Part shown: one piece after another, positions 1 through 8,243 of the stretch | Position numbering within the stretch: the first letter of the stretch is position 1 | How the letters are laid out: the number at the start of each line of letters is the position of its first letter | NCBI GenBank assembly: GCA_913043285.1 | Contig: CAJWML010000022.1 | Span: forward strand, 1-64,000 | DNA from: CAKZNE01 sp002695025 | GTDB lineage: Bacteria; Bacteroidota; Bacteroidia; Flavobacteriales; Schleiferiaceae | DNA: 64,000 nt | Reading direction: 5' to 3' | Made by a program: the position numbers and the translations under genes | The notes under the pieces: model-generated | What the model saw: only the letters and a program-made list of their open reading frames with translations | The model's database searches: none | What the model was told of the DNA's origin: nothing

Positions 1-82
1 GGTTAGCAACGAATAAATTACCAACTGCAAAGGATGGTTTTCTGCGGTAGTTCTATAGGATTGCTGGTTCTGTGGTTGAGAA

Positions 83-97
83 AAGCACGAGCGGGGA
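83..97 (-). repeat. Cassette-like 15-base repeat, copy 1
   Basis: On the minus strand this reads TCCCCGCTCGTGCTT. It lies 16 bases past the stop of the leftmost gene. A second copy (TCGCCACTCGTGCTT, 13 of 15 identical) lies just past the stop of the SIR2-like gene at 868-882. The placement after gene ends, in the same orientation, resembles recombination sites of cassette arrays. That role is inferred. Confidence 0.5.
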
Positions 98-113
98 TTA
101 TTTTTTATTTATT

Positions 114-572
114 TCAAAGGTCCAAGTCTGACAAGTCAATTTCTGGTGTTGGCTCTTCATCAAATACGTATTCGTCATTAAAGAGTATCTCATTTTCCAC
201 TTCAGTTTGAATTGCTCTAATTGTGTTTTCTGGGATATTGTATTTTTCAAACAACTCCATTAGGCCGTCAAAATAATCAGTCAGAAAGACTTTTAATAGG
301 TTGTCAGATTTAGCTATTCGATCATAAGGAAGCCACAAACAGTAAACCAGAAACTTATTCTTTCTATCGATGTCAGGGCCTTTAAGTTCGATGGTTTGCT
401 GTGAACTACTGGTGTTGACCATTAAGGACAACGTTTCATCGTCTTTCATCCCTTTAAGTCCAGTGTCACAAAGTCTCTTTGTTATTTTTTCTTTAATTAA
501 AGCAAATACTTTGTGCGAGATATCAAAGTTATAACCTGGCTCCGTGTAAAAACTGGATGTCGTGAAAATCAT
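114..572 (-). CDS. Hypothetical protein, 152 residues
   Basis: I do not recognise this protein. The frame is open back to 779, but the part above 578 is overlapped by the membrane protein gene upstream. I therefore take the ATG at 572, which leaves five bases after that gene's stop and gives a coherent two-gene unit. The product begins MIFTTSSFYTEPGYNF, has no signal peptide or membrane segment, and ends in an acidic tail (DEEPTPEIDLSDLDL). A charged, mixed helical content suggests a cytosolic protein. It is AT-rich, like the neighbouring SIR2-like gene and unlike the GC-richer genes from 2140 onward, which fits recent acquisition. The start is inferred; the function is unknown. Confidence 0.6.
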   Translation of the reverse strand: MIFTTSSFYTEPGYNFDISHKVFALIKEKITKRLCDTGLKGMKDDETLSLMVNTSSSQQTIELKGPDIDRKNKFLVYCLWLPYDRIAKSDNLLKVFLTDYFDGLMELFEKYNIPENTIRAIQTEVENEILFNDEYVFDEEPTPEIDLSDLDL

Positions 573-577
573 TTTAC

Positions 578-856
578 TCAGTCGTTTTTTGAAAGTCCCC
601 GGATAATAAAGATAACTCCGATGCCACCAAATAAAGCGGTCGAGTAAAATCTGCCTATTGAAATATACATTACCTGAACTATGGCGCCTAAAATTCCACC
701 ACTTGCCGAACCGTTGTGCTCCGACCATCGTAACCCCCATGGCTCCGAAAAATAAACCAATAGAGCCAAAGCTATCCAAACTGAACCATATATTATCATA
801 GACCGTGCATTTTTGGGCGGATTAGTGTGTTCTTTATGGGAGGTTAGGAATTTCAT
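578..856 (-). CDS. Small two-pass membrane protein, 92 residues
   Basis: This is a short protein with two likely membrane helices, around residues 20-36 (MIIYGSVWIALALLVYF) and 52-86 (glycine-rich, ending in a run of aliphatic residues). A charged N-terminus (HKEHTNPPKNAR) precedes the first helix. It is the first gene of a two-gene unit with the 152-residue protein, five bases apart, so the two are probably co-translated. A pairing of a small membrane protein with a soluble partner next to a SIR2-like gene would fit an accessory or defence cassette, but nothing in the sequence proves this. I do not recognise the family. The longer overlapping frame (up to 779) was discarded in favour of this one because of its clear membrane pattern. 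Confidence 0.6.
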   Translation of the reverse strand: MKFLTSHKEHTNPPKNARSMIIYGSVWIALALLVYFSEPWGLRWSEHNGSASGGILGAIVQVMYISIGRFYSTALFGGIGVIFIIRGLSKND

Positions 857-867
857 GTAATCAGTTG

Positions 868-882
868 AAGCACGAGTGGCGA
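868..882 (-). repeat. Cassette-like 15-base repeat, copy 2
   Basis: The minus strand reads TCGCCACTCGTGCTT. It starts two bases after the stop of the SIR2-like gene and matches the copy at 83-97 in 13 of 15 bases. The two copies bound the 92+152-residue gene unit. Confidence 0.5.
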
Positions 883-884
883 CA

Positions 885-1937
885 TTACCTTAAAAACCTC
901 ATTGCTTCAAAGGATTTTCTATCATTTCGAAATTCAAAAGGAATATGAAACTCTCTGGAGTCAGGGATAGGAATAATTACTGGCTGTTGTTTACCATCAT
1001 ATTCACTAATAAGTTTTTCAGGGATGCCCATGCCGATGAGTTTTGAAATAACCTCACTATTACCGTCTACGGTTTTTCCAGTGTTATCATCAAAATAATT
1101 GCATTGGACATATATTTTGCAAGGTCTTTTCAAATGATACTGGAAAAGAAGTTTGTCAACGTCTCGGTTAAAAGTAGGAAAGCTATAACCAATGACAACC
1201 GTTACATCTGGTTTAAACGCTATAACCTCATCTAAACTAAGGTCTTCTTCCCAACTGAACTTTATATTTCCCCAATGAGATTTTTCATTTGTTATTTCAA
1301 CAGCATTAACAAGTTCTTCTTGAAAAGCGAGAAAAACATTTGCACCATCTTGGGATAGGGGAATACGATAATTGAGAAATGGTTTGGCGACCTTATAAGT
1401 TCCTTCGCAAAAAGCCGATCCATTCAAGTTGGTTAATGGTAATATGTTTTTGGTATCCATGAATCCAACGTTATTCATTTCATCAATATCCAGATTGAGA
1501 ATTTTTCTGTGAGATGAGGCAAATTGAAAATCATAATTCCAGGAAACTAATTGAATTGAACTAGGAAAATTGAGGAATTGCCCATCTCTCTGAAGAAGTG
1601 CGGAAAGAAAGGCATCGTATCTTCTATCGCAATCACGATCCAATTCAAGGAGATTTAGAATTACAGCGATTACTGTCTTTATTTTATTGTAACCTAACAA
1701 ATCTCTCCTAAACCAATACATTTTAGCCAATGTGTCAATGGAAAAGGTGGTTTGGATCTGTTTTGAAATTTCATTGAACCAGTTTGAAAGAGTTGCTAAT
1801 TTGGGAAATTCCCTAGAATAGGAATTTATTTGTGCGCTATAAAGGTTTAGTATTCTTGCGAAATCTCTAACAGTTGGAATAGCATTAGCACTTGCCCCGG
1901 CTCCAAGGATGTATCTGATTCTAACTTCTTCTGCCAT
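885..1937 (-). CDS. SIR2-like Rossmann-fold protein (possible defence NADase relative)
   Basis: The protein has 350 residues and the layout of the SIR2-like families found in bacterial defence. There is a nucleotide-binding start, ILGAGAS, at residues 10-16, with P21 and a following F. A SWNYD motif is at 132-136, matching the usual TNYD. LNGS at 171-174 stands at the usual LHGS position, and a VIGYSFP motif is at 248-254. In active SIR2 enzymes the Asn of the TN(Y/I)D motif and the His of LHG act on NAD. Here the His is Asn172, so catalysis may be lost or altered. No membrane segment is seen. The gene stands alone in an AT-rich stretch, ahead of the two-gene cassette. SIR2-like assignment is from motifs; the defence role is inferred. 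Confidence 0.7.
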   Translation of the reverse strand: MAEEVRIRYILGAGASANAIPTVRDFARILNLYSAQINSYSREFPKLATLSNWFNEISKQIQTTFSIDTLAKMYWFRRDLLGYNKIKTVIAVILNLLELDRDCDRRYDAFLSALLQRDGQFLNFPSSIQLVSWNYDFQFASSHRKILNLDIDEMNNVGFMDTKNILPLTNLNGSAFCEGTYKVAKPFLNYRIPLSQDGANVFLAFQEELVNAVEITNEKSHWGNIKFSWEEDLSLDEVIAFKPDVTVVIGYSFPTFNRDVDKLLFQYHLKRPCKIYVQCNYFDDNTGKTVDGNSEVISKLIGMGIPEKLISEYDGKQQPVIIPIPDSREFHIPFEFRNDRKSFEAMRFLR

Positions 1938-2008
1938 TTTTTAAGGTTTGGTTACTGCAACTGCAACAAATTACTCTTTTTTCTTAGCCTAATCGGATTA
2001 TCAAAGAT

Positions 2009-2053
2009 GTCGCCCTGAGTTCGCAAGTATTGCGAGTATCGAAGGGTGAACGC
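2009..2053 (+). repeat. Dispersed intergenic repeat, degenerate copy
   Basis: GTCGCCCTGAG followed by a spacer and TCGAAGGGTGAACG resembles the element at 7961-7989 (GTCATCCTGAG...TCGAAGGGCGAAC) and its inverted relative at 7496-7550. Such GTCATCCTGAG-type elements are common between genes in Bacteroidota. It lies between the SIR2-like gene and the AAA+ ATPase gene end. Confidence 0.5.
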
Positions 2054-2139
2054 TTTGAAAAGCACTTACCTTATTATCTAGGCTTCGATACACCCCGAAT
2101 CTTCCTGAGTGCTCGGGATCGGGGCACTCAGCCTGACCA

Positions 2140-5100
2140 CTAGTTCTTCTTTTCCGTTTTTTCTTTCACCTCCTTCACGTTCTCCACCGGCACACCCCAT
2201 ATAGCTTCCCCAATATTCTGTATGCCGCGGGCAATGACTTCCATTTGTTCGAGTACGTGGCCGAGCTGGTTGCCGCCCAGGCCGGAGAGTTTTTGCTGGC
2301 GCTGGAAGGTGCCGAGGATCTGGGCCTTGCGGGCTTGTTCGTCTTCGTTGAGTACCCCAAAGAGTTCCTTGAACTTTAAGAAGTTGAACTCGGCTCCACT
2401 GGTGAGGGTCTGCGACTCGTTCTCGTAGTGGGAGAGGAGCAGGGTTTGCAGTTCCTGCTCGTTGAGCAGGGGGTTGAGCTTTTCGGTGATCTTGTTCATA
2501 TCGCGGTAGGAGCCCTGTAGCTTAAAAGCAGGTTCGGTGCGGTATTCCTCCGCCTGCCCGGCAGAGAGGATATACTGTCGGTTCACCTTGAGGATGATGT
2601 TGCGCACCAGCAGCATTTTGTCCAGCAGGTTGAGGTAATCGCTGATCTCCTCGGGGCTGTGCCCGGATTCAAAATCGGCCCCGTCACGCTCCCCGGTCTC
2701 CGCCATGCGGATGAGGGTGTAAAGGTCCTGCTGGCTTTTGCCGTGCAGGCCGTTCATCACGGGGTTGGAGGTAAGGCTGTTCTCCAGGTAGCTGAGTTCA
2801 AAGGCACGGGCCTTACCACCAATAATGTCACCCAGGTTGTAGATGTCGGCACGGTTGGCCAGCATGTCGGGGATGCGGAATTTCTCGCCACTCTCGGTAT
2901 AGGGGTTTCCGGCCATCACCACGGCTACCTTTTTGCCGCGCAGGTCGTAGGTCTTGCTTACGCCTTTGTACACACCCTCCACCTTGCGTTGGGCATCGCA
3001 GAGGGAAATGAATTTCTGCAGCAGCTCAGGGTTGCAGTGCTGGATATCGTCCAGGTAGATCATGACGTTGTCGCCCATCTCAAAAGCCAGGTTCAGCTTT
3101 TCCAGTTCCTCCCGGGCGGCCGAGTTGGTAGCAGCTGCGGGGTCGAGGTTGGTGACGGAATGGCCAATGGCGGGACCGTTGATCTTCATAAAGACCAGTC
3201 CCAGGCGGCTGGCGATGTATTCCATCAGCGTGGTTTTACCGTAACCGGGCGGGGAGATGAGCAGCAGCAGACCCATGAGGTCGGTGCGTTTGTTGCTGCC
3301 GGCTGCACCCATCTGCTTGGCGAGGTTGTCGCCAATGAGGGGCAGGTACACATCATTGATGAGCTGGTTGCGCACAAAGGAGCTCATCACACGGGGCTTG
3401 AATTCGTTCAGGCGCATTTCGGCCCTGGCCTGGTGCAGTAGTTCTTTTTTGAGTTCCGTAAAGCTCCGGAAGCGGGTAGCATCTTCCTGCTCGTAATGTT
3501 CCAGGTGCTGCATAAAACGGTTGTAATGCAGGCTGAGCTTACCCTCACTGATGCGGGGGTGATCGCCATGCAGGCCGCTGATCTCCGTGTGTAGCGAGAT
3601 CTTATGCTCCGTTTTGGGCGAAGTACGTTTGTCCATCAGGATGATGGTGGCCGCCAGCTGTACATCGCTACTATTCGTTTCCTTGAGTTGGCGGGTAAAG
3701 GAGCGCAGCCAGTTGCGCACCAGTCGGAAGGAGTCGAGGATATTGCCTTCATGCGCTTTTAAGGATTGCTCAAAAGCACGCAGGCTGCTTTGTTTTTTCA
3801 GGTGGGTCTGGAAACTATCGCTGAGGTTCCAGGCTTCCAGGGAGAACACAAAGTCCGCTTCCTCGGCCAGGTGGTGAAAGAGGAATTCGGCTGCTTCCCG
3901 GGGCGTATGCGCACCGATCCAGTCCATAGCCGGAGCGGAGGCGGTAATGCTGGCGGTCAGTTCATCCAGGGTGTCGCTGAAATGGCGACCGTCCGGGAAT
4001 ACGCTGAGGATGCTGCGGATGCCTTCAAAGTGGCGTTCCCATTCCTGGCGCTCTTCCCCGCTGATGAGGTGGTTCCAGAAGAGGTAGGCCAGCACGCGGC
4101 TGGTGGCGGAATAGCGCAGCAGTCCGATGGTGTGGTAAAAGGTGAGAAGTTCACGCAGGATCAAAGTAGCATCCTTGTCGTGGACGCCCTTCACGTAACC
4201 TTCATCGTAGCGGGTGCTCATCCTGCGCTGTACGTAGCCCTGCAAGGCCTTGGGTGACATCTGGTGCAAGGTTTCCAAAGTCTCAACTTCATTGTCCTCA
4301 GGATCGGGAGCCTTCTCTGCTTCGCGGAAGAGTTGCCAGGCGAGGTATTCGCCCCGGTACACCTTCTCGTTCTCGGACACCAGCGATTGTTCCCAAACGT
4401 CCTTCGTGGCGTTGAAAGCTTCGTTCTGTACCCTTTCAAAAAAGTTGGTGCCGTTGATGTGGAAGTACATGTCACCCTTGCGGTTCACCAGGGAAAGGTC
4501 GATCTCCTGGGTGTTTACGTTAAAGCTGTGCTTGCCCAGGCGGATCACTTCCTCACCGTCTACAAAGAGCTCTTTCTTATCCTTGAGCTGGCGCGTGGCT
4601 TCCTCGTAAGCGGATTTGAGCTGACTTTGCAGGTCATCGGCTTTTACGGAGTCGTCCATCTCCAAAAGCTGCCTGGAAATGTCGCGCACCTTATCCACCA
4701 TCAGGTCGGAGGCGTAATAGGCGTTGATCTCCTCTAAAGTGCCAAAGCTGCCAAGGCGTTTGCGGATGCCGCTGATGATGCGCTCCCCGGACTGTTGCAG
4801 GGCCAGTGAGCGCTTGTTGCGGGCTTCGGTGAGCTGCACCTTTTTGGTCTCAAAGGCATTGTACACATCTTCACGCCTCTCGTTGATGCGGGTGATGAAC
4901 TGCTCGAATTCCGCAAAGCGGCCTTCCAGCTCTTCCAGTTGCACCATGAGCTTGTTGCGGTAGTCTTCACACTTTTCGGGCGTGTCGGAAATGTCCAGGT
5001 AATTGGTGAGCCCCTGGCTGATCAGTTTCAGTTGGGCGTTGAACTCGGCTTCGCCTTCCTTGCCGATCAGCTCTCTGCGCTTTTTCTTCAGGCTGGCGTT

Positions 5101-7110
5101 GATGCGGTTAAACTGAGCGTAAATGGCCGAAATACTGTCGATGATACGGGTGGTTTGCGTGGCATCCTCGATCTTGAGGTTGCTCACGATCTCGATGAGC
5201 ATCTCCAGGTCTTTGGACACTTTGGCGATGTCTTCACCCAGGCGGGTGGCGTCCACCACCTTTTGCACTTTTTCCACTTCCTTGCTGAGCTGCTCCACCT
5301 TTTCACGGTAGGGTGCCAGGGCTTCCTTCTTCAGCAGGAATTTAACGGTGTTCTGGGATACGGTATCGGTGATCTCCGCCAGCTTTTGCTCGTAGTCGGA
5401 GACCACTTCCGGATCCATATAGCGGAGTTCCTTGAGGGAAACCACCTCGCCCTTGGAGGTGCGCAAGAGCGCAAGGCGCTCCACGAATTCGTAAATGGTT
5501 TTGGCATCACCCCGTTTGGCGCGGCTGATGATCTCATCGGCTTTTTGGGTGACCTCACCCGCCCGTTCGTGGGTGTTCTTTTTAATGCGGATCACCTTTT
5601 CGTACTCCTCAATGGCCTGGGAGGCAGAGGCTTTGATCTCACGCAGCGGCTCGGCCAGGGTAAAGGCATCGGCATTGTTCAGCCAGTGGTAGCTGTCCAG
5701 AATACCGGTGGTGGCCTTCACCAGGTCAATGTAGAGGTTGCTGTAGCTGTCTTCCTTGCGGAGGAGTTTGAGCACTTCCCCGGCTTCGGCCATCGCCTGC
5801 ACAATCTCTTTATTCCCCAGCTTGAAGAGGTAGGATTTATTTTCCACCTCCACGGTTTGGTTGGGGGAGTAGAAGGGGGTCTGCCAGATCTGGATGAGGT
5901 GGTGTTTCTTCTGCTCGGCTTCGGATTTGAAGAAGATCATTTCTCCGTTGTCAAAAAAAGAATAGCCGTGGCAGATGATGGGCGTGTCCACCTCCTGGGT
6001 GATGAGGTTATAGGGCATGAGGGCGTACAGTCCGCTCTCCTTTTCGTAGAATACGTAGAGGAAATCCTCCCCGTTGGGGGAGATGATGCGCTTTTCAAAG
6101 AGCATGTTCTCCAGCTGGTTGTCAAACAGCTTCACTTCCCCGGTCTGGATATAATAGCCCTTGGCAAAGATGATCCCCTGGTCGTCCGGCAGCAGTACGC
6201 AGGAGTCTTCCAGGGCATCCACGCGCACGGCTTCCTGTATCTTCTCGTTGAACACGATGTAGCGGAAATCCTTTTCCTGGTAGGGGCGGATTTTCAGCAC
6301 AATGAGGTTGCCGATGATGGCGTAATGGATCTCGGCATCGTCCAAAGTCTGATCCGGATCCTCCACCGGCTCTTCGTAAATACCGCGTCCGGTGTCGGTA
6401 TTGTCTTCCACCTTAATGGTGAGGTCGCCCCCGATGGTTTCCACAAAAAGGCGGTCTTCAATGGAAATGTGGGGGTGGGTTCCCTTGCGTTGCATATCGC
6501 GCACCACGCGCTTCCAGCGGAATTCATGCTGGTTGGGAAATACAAATTCATGGTCGCTGCGGTTGTCCACGTACACCAGCGTGCCGTCCGGCTTCAGCGT
6601 CCATTTGAAGGTTTTAATATCGTCTGCGGTCTTGCCCACCTGGAACACCATGAAGATGTGCGGCCCTATCTGGGCAAACTTGGCGAAGCGGGTGCCCCGG
6701 TAGTATTTGTAGAGGTTGGCAAAGTCCTGCAGGAAGTTGTCGTTTTGCAGGGTATCGTTCTCCTCGCGGTGGAACACCTGCTTTTCACTGTCGTAGCGGT
6801 ACAGGCTAAACACATCGGATACGTGGGTTTCGGTCTTGAGGCCCATGTGGACGTTGTAGCCGAAGATAAAGCGGTTGTTGCCCAGGGGAACGATGTCGCG
6901 GGCGTAGCAGTTGTTCTCGGTGGTTACGCGCTCGGTGGTGAGGAGTTTGGTCTCTATGGAGCCGAATACCTCCTTGCGGGCTTCGTTGAGCTGCTGGATG
7001 CGTTGACGGAGGTCGCTGCCGTGTTTTTCGAGGCGGTCGCGGATGATCTCGTAGGAACCGCTTTCGAGTTGGGTTTTATCGTGGGTATTTTCTTTTTCGT
7101 TCGTTGCCAT
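2140..7110 (-). CDS. Giant AAA+ ATPase of the 'DNA repair ATPase' (DUF3686) family
   Basis: This is a 1656-residue protein. The N-terminal half starts with a charged helical stretch (residues 1-60), followed by a beta-rich region of the DUF3686 kind to about residue 430. Several long coiled-coil runs follow (about 480-870), then an alpha-helical linker. A C-terminal AAA+ domain has Walker A SPPGYGKT near residue 1290 and Walker B VMIYLDDIQ near 1347, with a sensor-1-like MAGNPYTESG further on. It has no signal peptide, so it is cytosolic. The family name comes from database labels for relatives; the function is not proven. The gene begins directly after the stop of a small membrane protein (TAAATG), which implies coupled translation. 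Related ATPases often sit with PspA and flotillin genes, as here. An ESCRT/Vps4-like remodelling partner for PspA is an attractive inference only. Confidence 0.8.
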   Translation of the reverse strand: MATNEKENTHDKTQLESGSYEIIRDRLEKHGSDLRQRIQQLNEARKEVFGSIETKLLTTERVTTENNCYARDIVPLGNNRFIFGYNVHMGLKTETHVSDVFSLYRYDSEKQVFHREENDTLQNDNFLQDFANLYKYYRGTRFAKFAQIGPHIFMVFQVGKTADDIKTFKWTLKPDGTLVYVDNRSDHEFVFPNQHEFRWKRVVRDMQRKGTHPHISIEDRLFVETIGGDLTIKVEDNTDTGRGIYEEPVEDPDQTLDDAEIHYAIIGNLIVLKIRPYQEKDFRYIVFNEKIQEAVRVDALEDSCVLLPDDQGIIFAKGYYIQTGEVKLFDNQLENMLFEKRIISPNGEDFLYVFYEKESGLYALMPYNLITQEVDTPIICHGYSFFDNGEMIFFKSEAEQKKHHLIQIWQTPFYSPNQTVEVENKSYLFKLGNKEIVQAMAEAGEVLKLLRKEDSYSNLYIDLVKATTGILDSYHWLNNADAFTLAEPLREIKASASQAIEEYEKVIRIKKNTHERAGEVTQKADEIISRAKRGDAKTIYEFVERLALLRTSKGEVVSLKELRYMDPEVVSDYEQKLAEITDTVSQNTVKFLLKKEALAPYREKVEQLSKEVEKVQKVVDATRLGEDIAKVSKDLEMLIEIVSNLKIEDATQTTRIIDSISAIYAQFNRINASLKKKRRELIGKEGEAEFNAQLKLISQGLTNYLDISDTPEKCEDYRNKLMVQLEELEGRFAEFEQFITRINERREDVYNAFETKKVQLTEARNKRSLALQQSGERIISGIRKRLGSFGTLEEINAYYASDLMVDKVRDISRQLLEMDDSVKADDLQSQLKSAYEEATRQLKDKKELFVDGEEVIRLGKHSFNVNTQEIDLSLVNRKGDMYFHINGTNFFERVQNEAFNATKDVWEQSLVSENEKVYRGEYLAWQLFREAEKAPDPEDNEVETLETLHQMSPKALQGYVQRRMSTRYDEGYVKGVHDKDATLILRELLTFYHTIGLLRYSATSRVLAYLFWNHLISGEERQEWERHFEGIRSILSVFPDGRHFSDTLDELTASITASAPAMDWIGAHTPREAAEFLFHHLAEEADFVFSLEAWNLSDSFQTHLKKQSSLRAFEQSLKAHEGNILDSFRLVRNWLRSFTRQLKETNSSDVQLAATIILMDKRTSPKTEHKISLHTEISGLHGDHPRISEGKLSLHYNRFMQHLEHYEQEDATRFRSFTELKKELLHQARAEMRLNEFKPRVMSSFVRNQLINDVYLPLIGDNLAKQMGAAGSNKRTDLMGLLLLISPPGYGKTTLMEYIASRLGLVFMKINGPAIGHSVTNLDPAAATNSAAREELEKLNLAFEMGDNVMIYLDDIQHCNPELLQKFISLCDAQRKVEGVYKGVSKTYDLRGKKVAVVMAGNPYTESGEKFRIPDMLANRADIYNLGDIIGGKARAFELSYLENSLTSNPVMNGLHGKSQQDLYTLIRMAETGERDGADFESGHSPEEISDYLNLLDKMLLVRNIILKVNRQYILSAGQAEEYRTEPAFKLQGSYRDMNKITEKLNPLLNEQELQTLLLSHYENESQTLTSGAEFNFLKFKELFGVLNEDEQARKAQILGTFQRQQKLSGLGGNQLGHVLEQMEVIARGIQNIGEAIWGVPVENVKEVKEKTEKKN

Positions 7111-7377
7111 TTACAGATTAAATGAGGGGGTGTAGGTTTTTAAAACGGACCAGGGACTGATGGTGCGGGTTTGCCTGGAGTTGGTCATAGAAGGCCAGAA
7201 GTTGCTTTCTTCTTCTTTGGTGCTATCGGTTTGGGTTACGGCCTCACTCCGGTGGATCACAATGAACTGCCCGCTTTCCGGCTTGGCTTGCTCCGCAGGC
7301 CGGTACAGTTCACATACCTTCCAGATGGAAAGGGCGGTGAAGGTGATTATGAGGAGTAAGGTGTAAAGGGGTTTCAT
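7111..7377 (-). CDS. Small membrane-anchored protein, 88 residues
   Basis: One N-terminal hydrophobic helix (LYTLLLIITFTALSIWKVC, residues 4-22) is followed by a short polar domain with no family I know. The stop codon touches the ATG of the AAA+ ATPase gene (TAAATG), so the two are almost certainly translated together. This makes the gene real despite its size. The helix would fix the protein to the inner membrane with the tail outside, or act as an uncleaved signal. It may be a membrane tether or sensor for the ATPase, by inference from position only. Residues 40-65 are rich in Ser, Thr and Glu (RSEAVTQTDSTKEEES). Confidence 0.65.
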   Translation of the reverse strand: MKPLYTLLLIITFTALSIWKVCELYRPAEQAKPESGQFIVIHRSEAVTQTDSTKEEESNFWPSMTNSRQTRTISPWSVLKTYTPSFNL

Positions 7378-7495
7378 GGGTTTTATTTCTCTTTTCTTCT
7401 TTTTTAATGTTCCTTTTGGCTTGACCCAAAAGGAACCAAAAGGTCAAGACTTACAGGAAAACAGCAACCTGTTCTTTGCTCATCCAAGTTCGGTC

Positions 7496-7550
7496 GTTCG
7501 CCCTTCGACTCTACTTCGTCAGGCTCAGCACAGGCGCTCAGGGTGACCGG
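7496..7550 (-). repeat. Dispersed intergenic repeat, inverted copy
   Basis: GTTCGCCCTTCGACTC, then a spacer, then GCTCAGGGTGACC. The ends match, in reverse, the element at 7961-7989, while the middle carries an extra CTTCGTCAGGCTCAGCACAG. Together with 7961-7989 it makes an inverted pair 410 bases apart. Confidence 0.6.
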
Positions 7551-7635
7551 CCCATTTGCTTAGGACGTGATCAAAACACTTTTTTCCTGAAGGTCGGTTT
7601 CATTCGAGTTAGTCATTATCCATTTTTATTCATAA

Positions 7636-7650
7636 TATCCAAATTGGATA
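7636..7650. repeat. TATCC-N5-GGATA small intergenic motif
   Basis: TATCCAAATTGGATA, with five-base arms around AAATT. Related copies are TATCCAAAATGGTTA (8035-8049), TATCCAAAATGGCGA (16055-16069) and TATCCAAAACGGATA (17437-17451). All lie between genes. Confidence 0.4.
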
Positions 7651-7750
7651 ATTTGTTTGAGTTTTTCTTTTCCGGCAGAATAGTGAAGGCAAAGCTCTGA
7701 GATCCAGGAAATGCGCTGTTGTGCATTTCCGCAGAGTTTGCCAAGCGGTT

Positions 7751-7772
7751 TTACCCCGGTTCACCGGGGTAA
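7751..7772. repeat. Perfect 10-base inverted repeat (hairpin)
   Basis: TTACCCCGGT and ACCGGGGTAA are exact reverse complements separated by TC. The structure has no T-run behind it on the plus strand, so a terminator is not supported. It is part of the repeat-rich gap between the ATPase and flotillin genes. Confidence 0.55.
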
Positions 7773-7804
7773 AAATTCCTTCGGTAAAAGTGTCCTTTTC
7801 TTCT

Positions 7805-7892
7805 CTCTTCTTTTGGACAACCGATCCACGCAGAGCGTGGGAGCTCACGGACTCCTTTAAAATTAGAATGATGTCCGTAACCAAAAGAAGAG
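7805..7892. repeat. 12-base inverted repeat enclosing 64 bases
   Basis: CTCTTCTTTTGG (7805-7816) is exactly complementary to CCAAAAGAAGAG (7881-7892), with one further pair outside. The enclosed sequence contains GATCCACGC...GCGTGGGAGCTC, which can fold too. This may be the remnant of a small non-autonomous element or a structured RNA; neither is proven. Confidence 0.4.
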
Positions 7893-7960
7893 AAGCAGTG
7901 ACTCTGGTTAAAGTTGCTATTCATTATGATCATTTGTGTTCTCTATTCTTTATTCGGCCG

Positions 7961-7989
7961 GTCATCCTGAGCGGAGTCGAAGGGCGAAC
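7961..7989 (+). repeat. Dispersed intergenic repeat, clear copy
   Basis: GTCATCCTGAGCGGAGTCGA followed by AGGGCGAAC. This is the typical form of a widespread Bacteroidota intergenic element and the best preserved of three copies in the window. Confidence 0.6.
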
Positions 7990-8243
7990 GGTCTTTATAC
8001 TTTAGAGTTGGTGGTTATCCATTGCGGTTAATAATATCCAAAATGGTTAATTAGCTTACTAAGCTTAAAACAAGAAATCTAAACTCTAACTTCTCAAATC
8101 TCACTTCTACTGAAAAACCGGGGAGAGCATCCCGCACCGTGGCGCCCATCGGTTGCCCACTCTCCAAAATGGTGAGTGGGGCTGAGGTTAAGGCTGGGTG
8201 GGAGGCTTGGGACACACTCTTCCGGCTTCACTAGCAAGATTGG

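Larger units (their letters stand above)
7378..8243. other. Gene-free stretch of 866 bases with repeats
   Basis: No open frame here looks coding; those present are short, overlap one another and are rich in unlikely residues. The stretch holds an inverted GACCTTTTGG-type repeat near 7415-7450, two copies of the dispersed GTCATCCTGAG element (7496-7550 inverted, 7961-7989), a perfect hairpin at 7751-7772, a 12-base inverted repeat at 7805-7816 and 7881-7892, and two TATCC-type small motifs (around 7636 and 8035). CCACTC/GAGTGG at 8159-8180 may be a weak hairpin behind the flotillin gene. The AAA+ gene pair is thus probably a separate transcription unit from the flotillin operon. Confidence 0.6.

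Noticed and set aside
114..779. 221-residue reading of the leftmost gene
   Set aside because: Its first 69 codons overlap the membrane protein gene at 578-856, which has a convincing two-helix pattern; the ATG at 572 is a better start.
4939..7125. Long open frame of 728 codons on the plus strand
   Set aside because: It is the antisense shadow of the giant AAA+ ATPase gene, which has clear Walker motifs; the shadow product is a low-complexity mix of His, Val, Gly and Leu without any domain.
7476..8005. Short open frames in the gap between the ATPase and flotillin genes
   Set aside because: They overlap one another, run through repeats and hairpins, and show no protein-like pattern.
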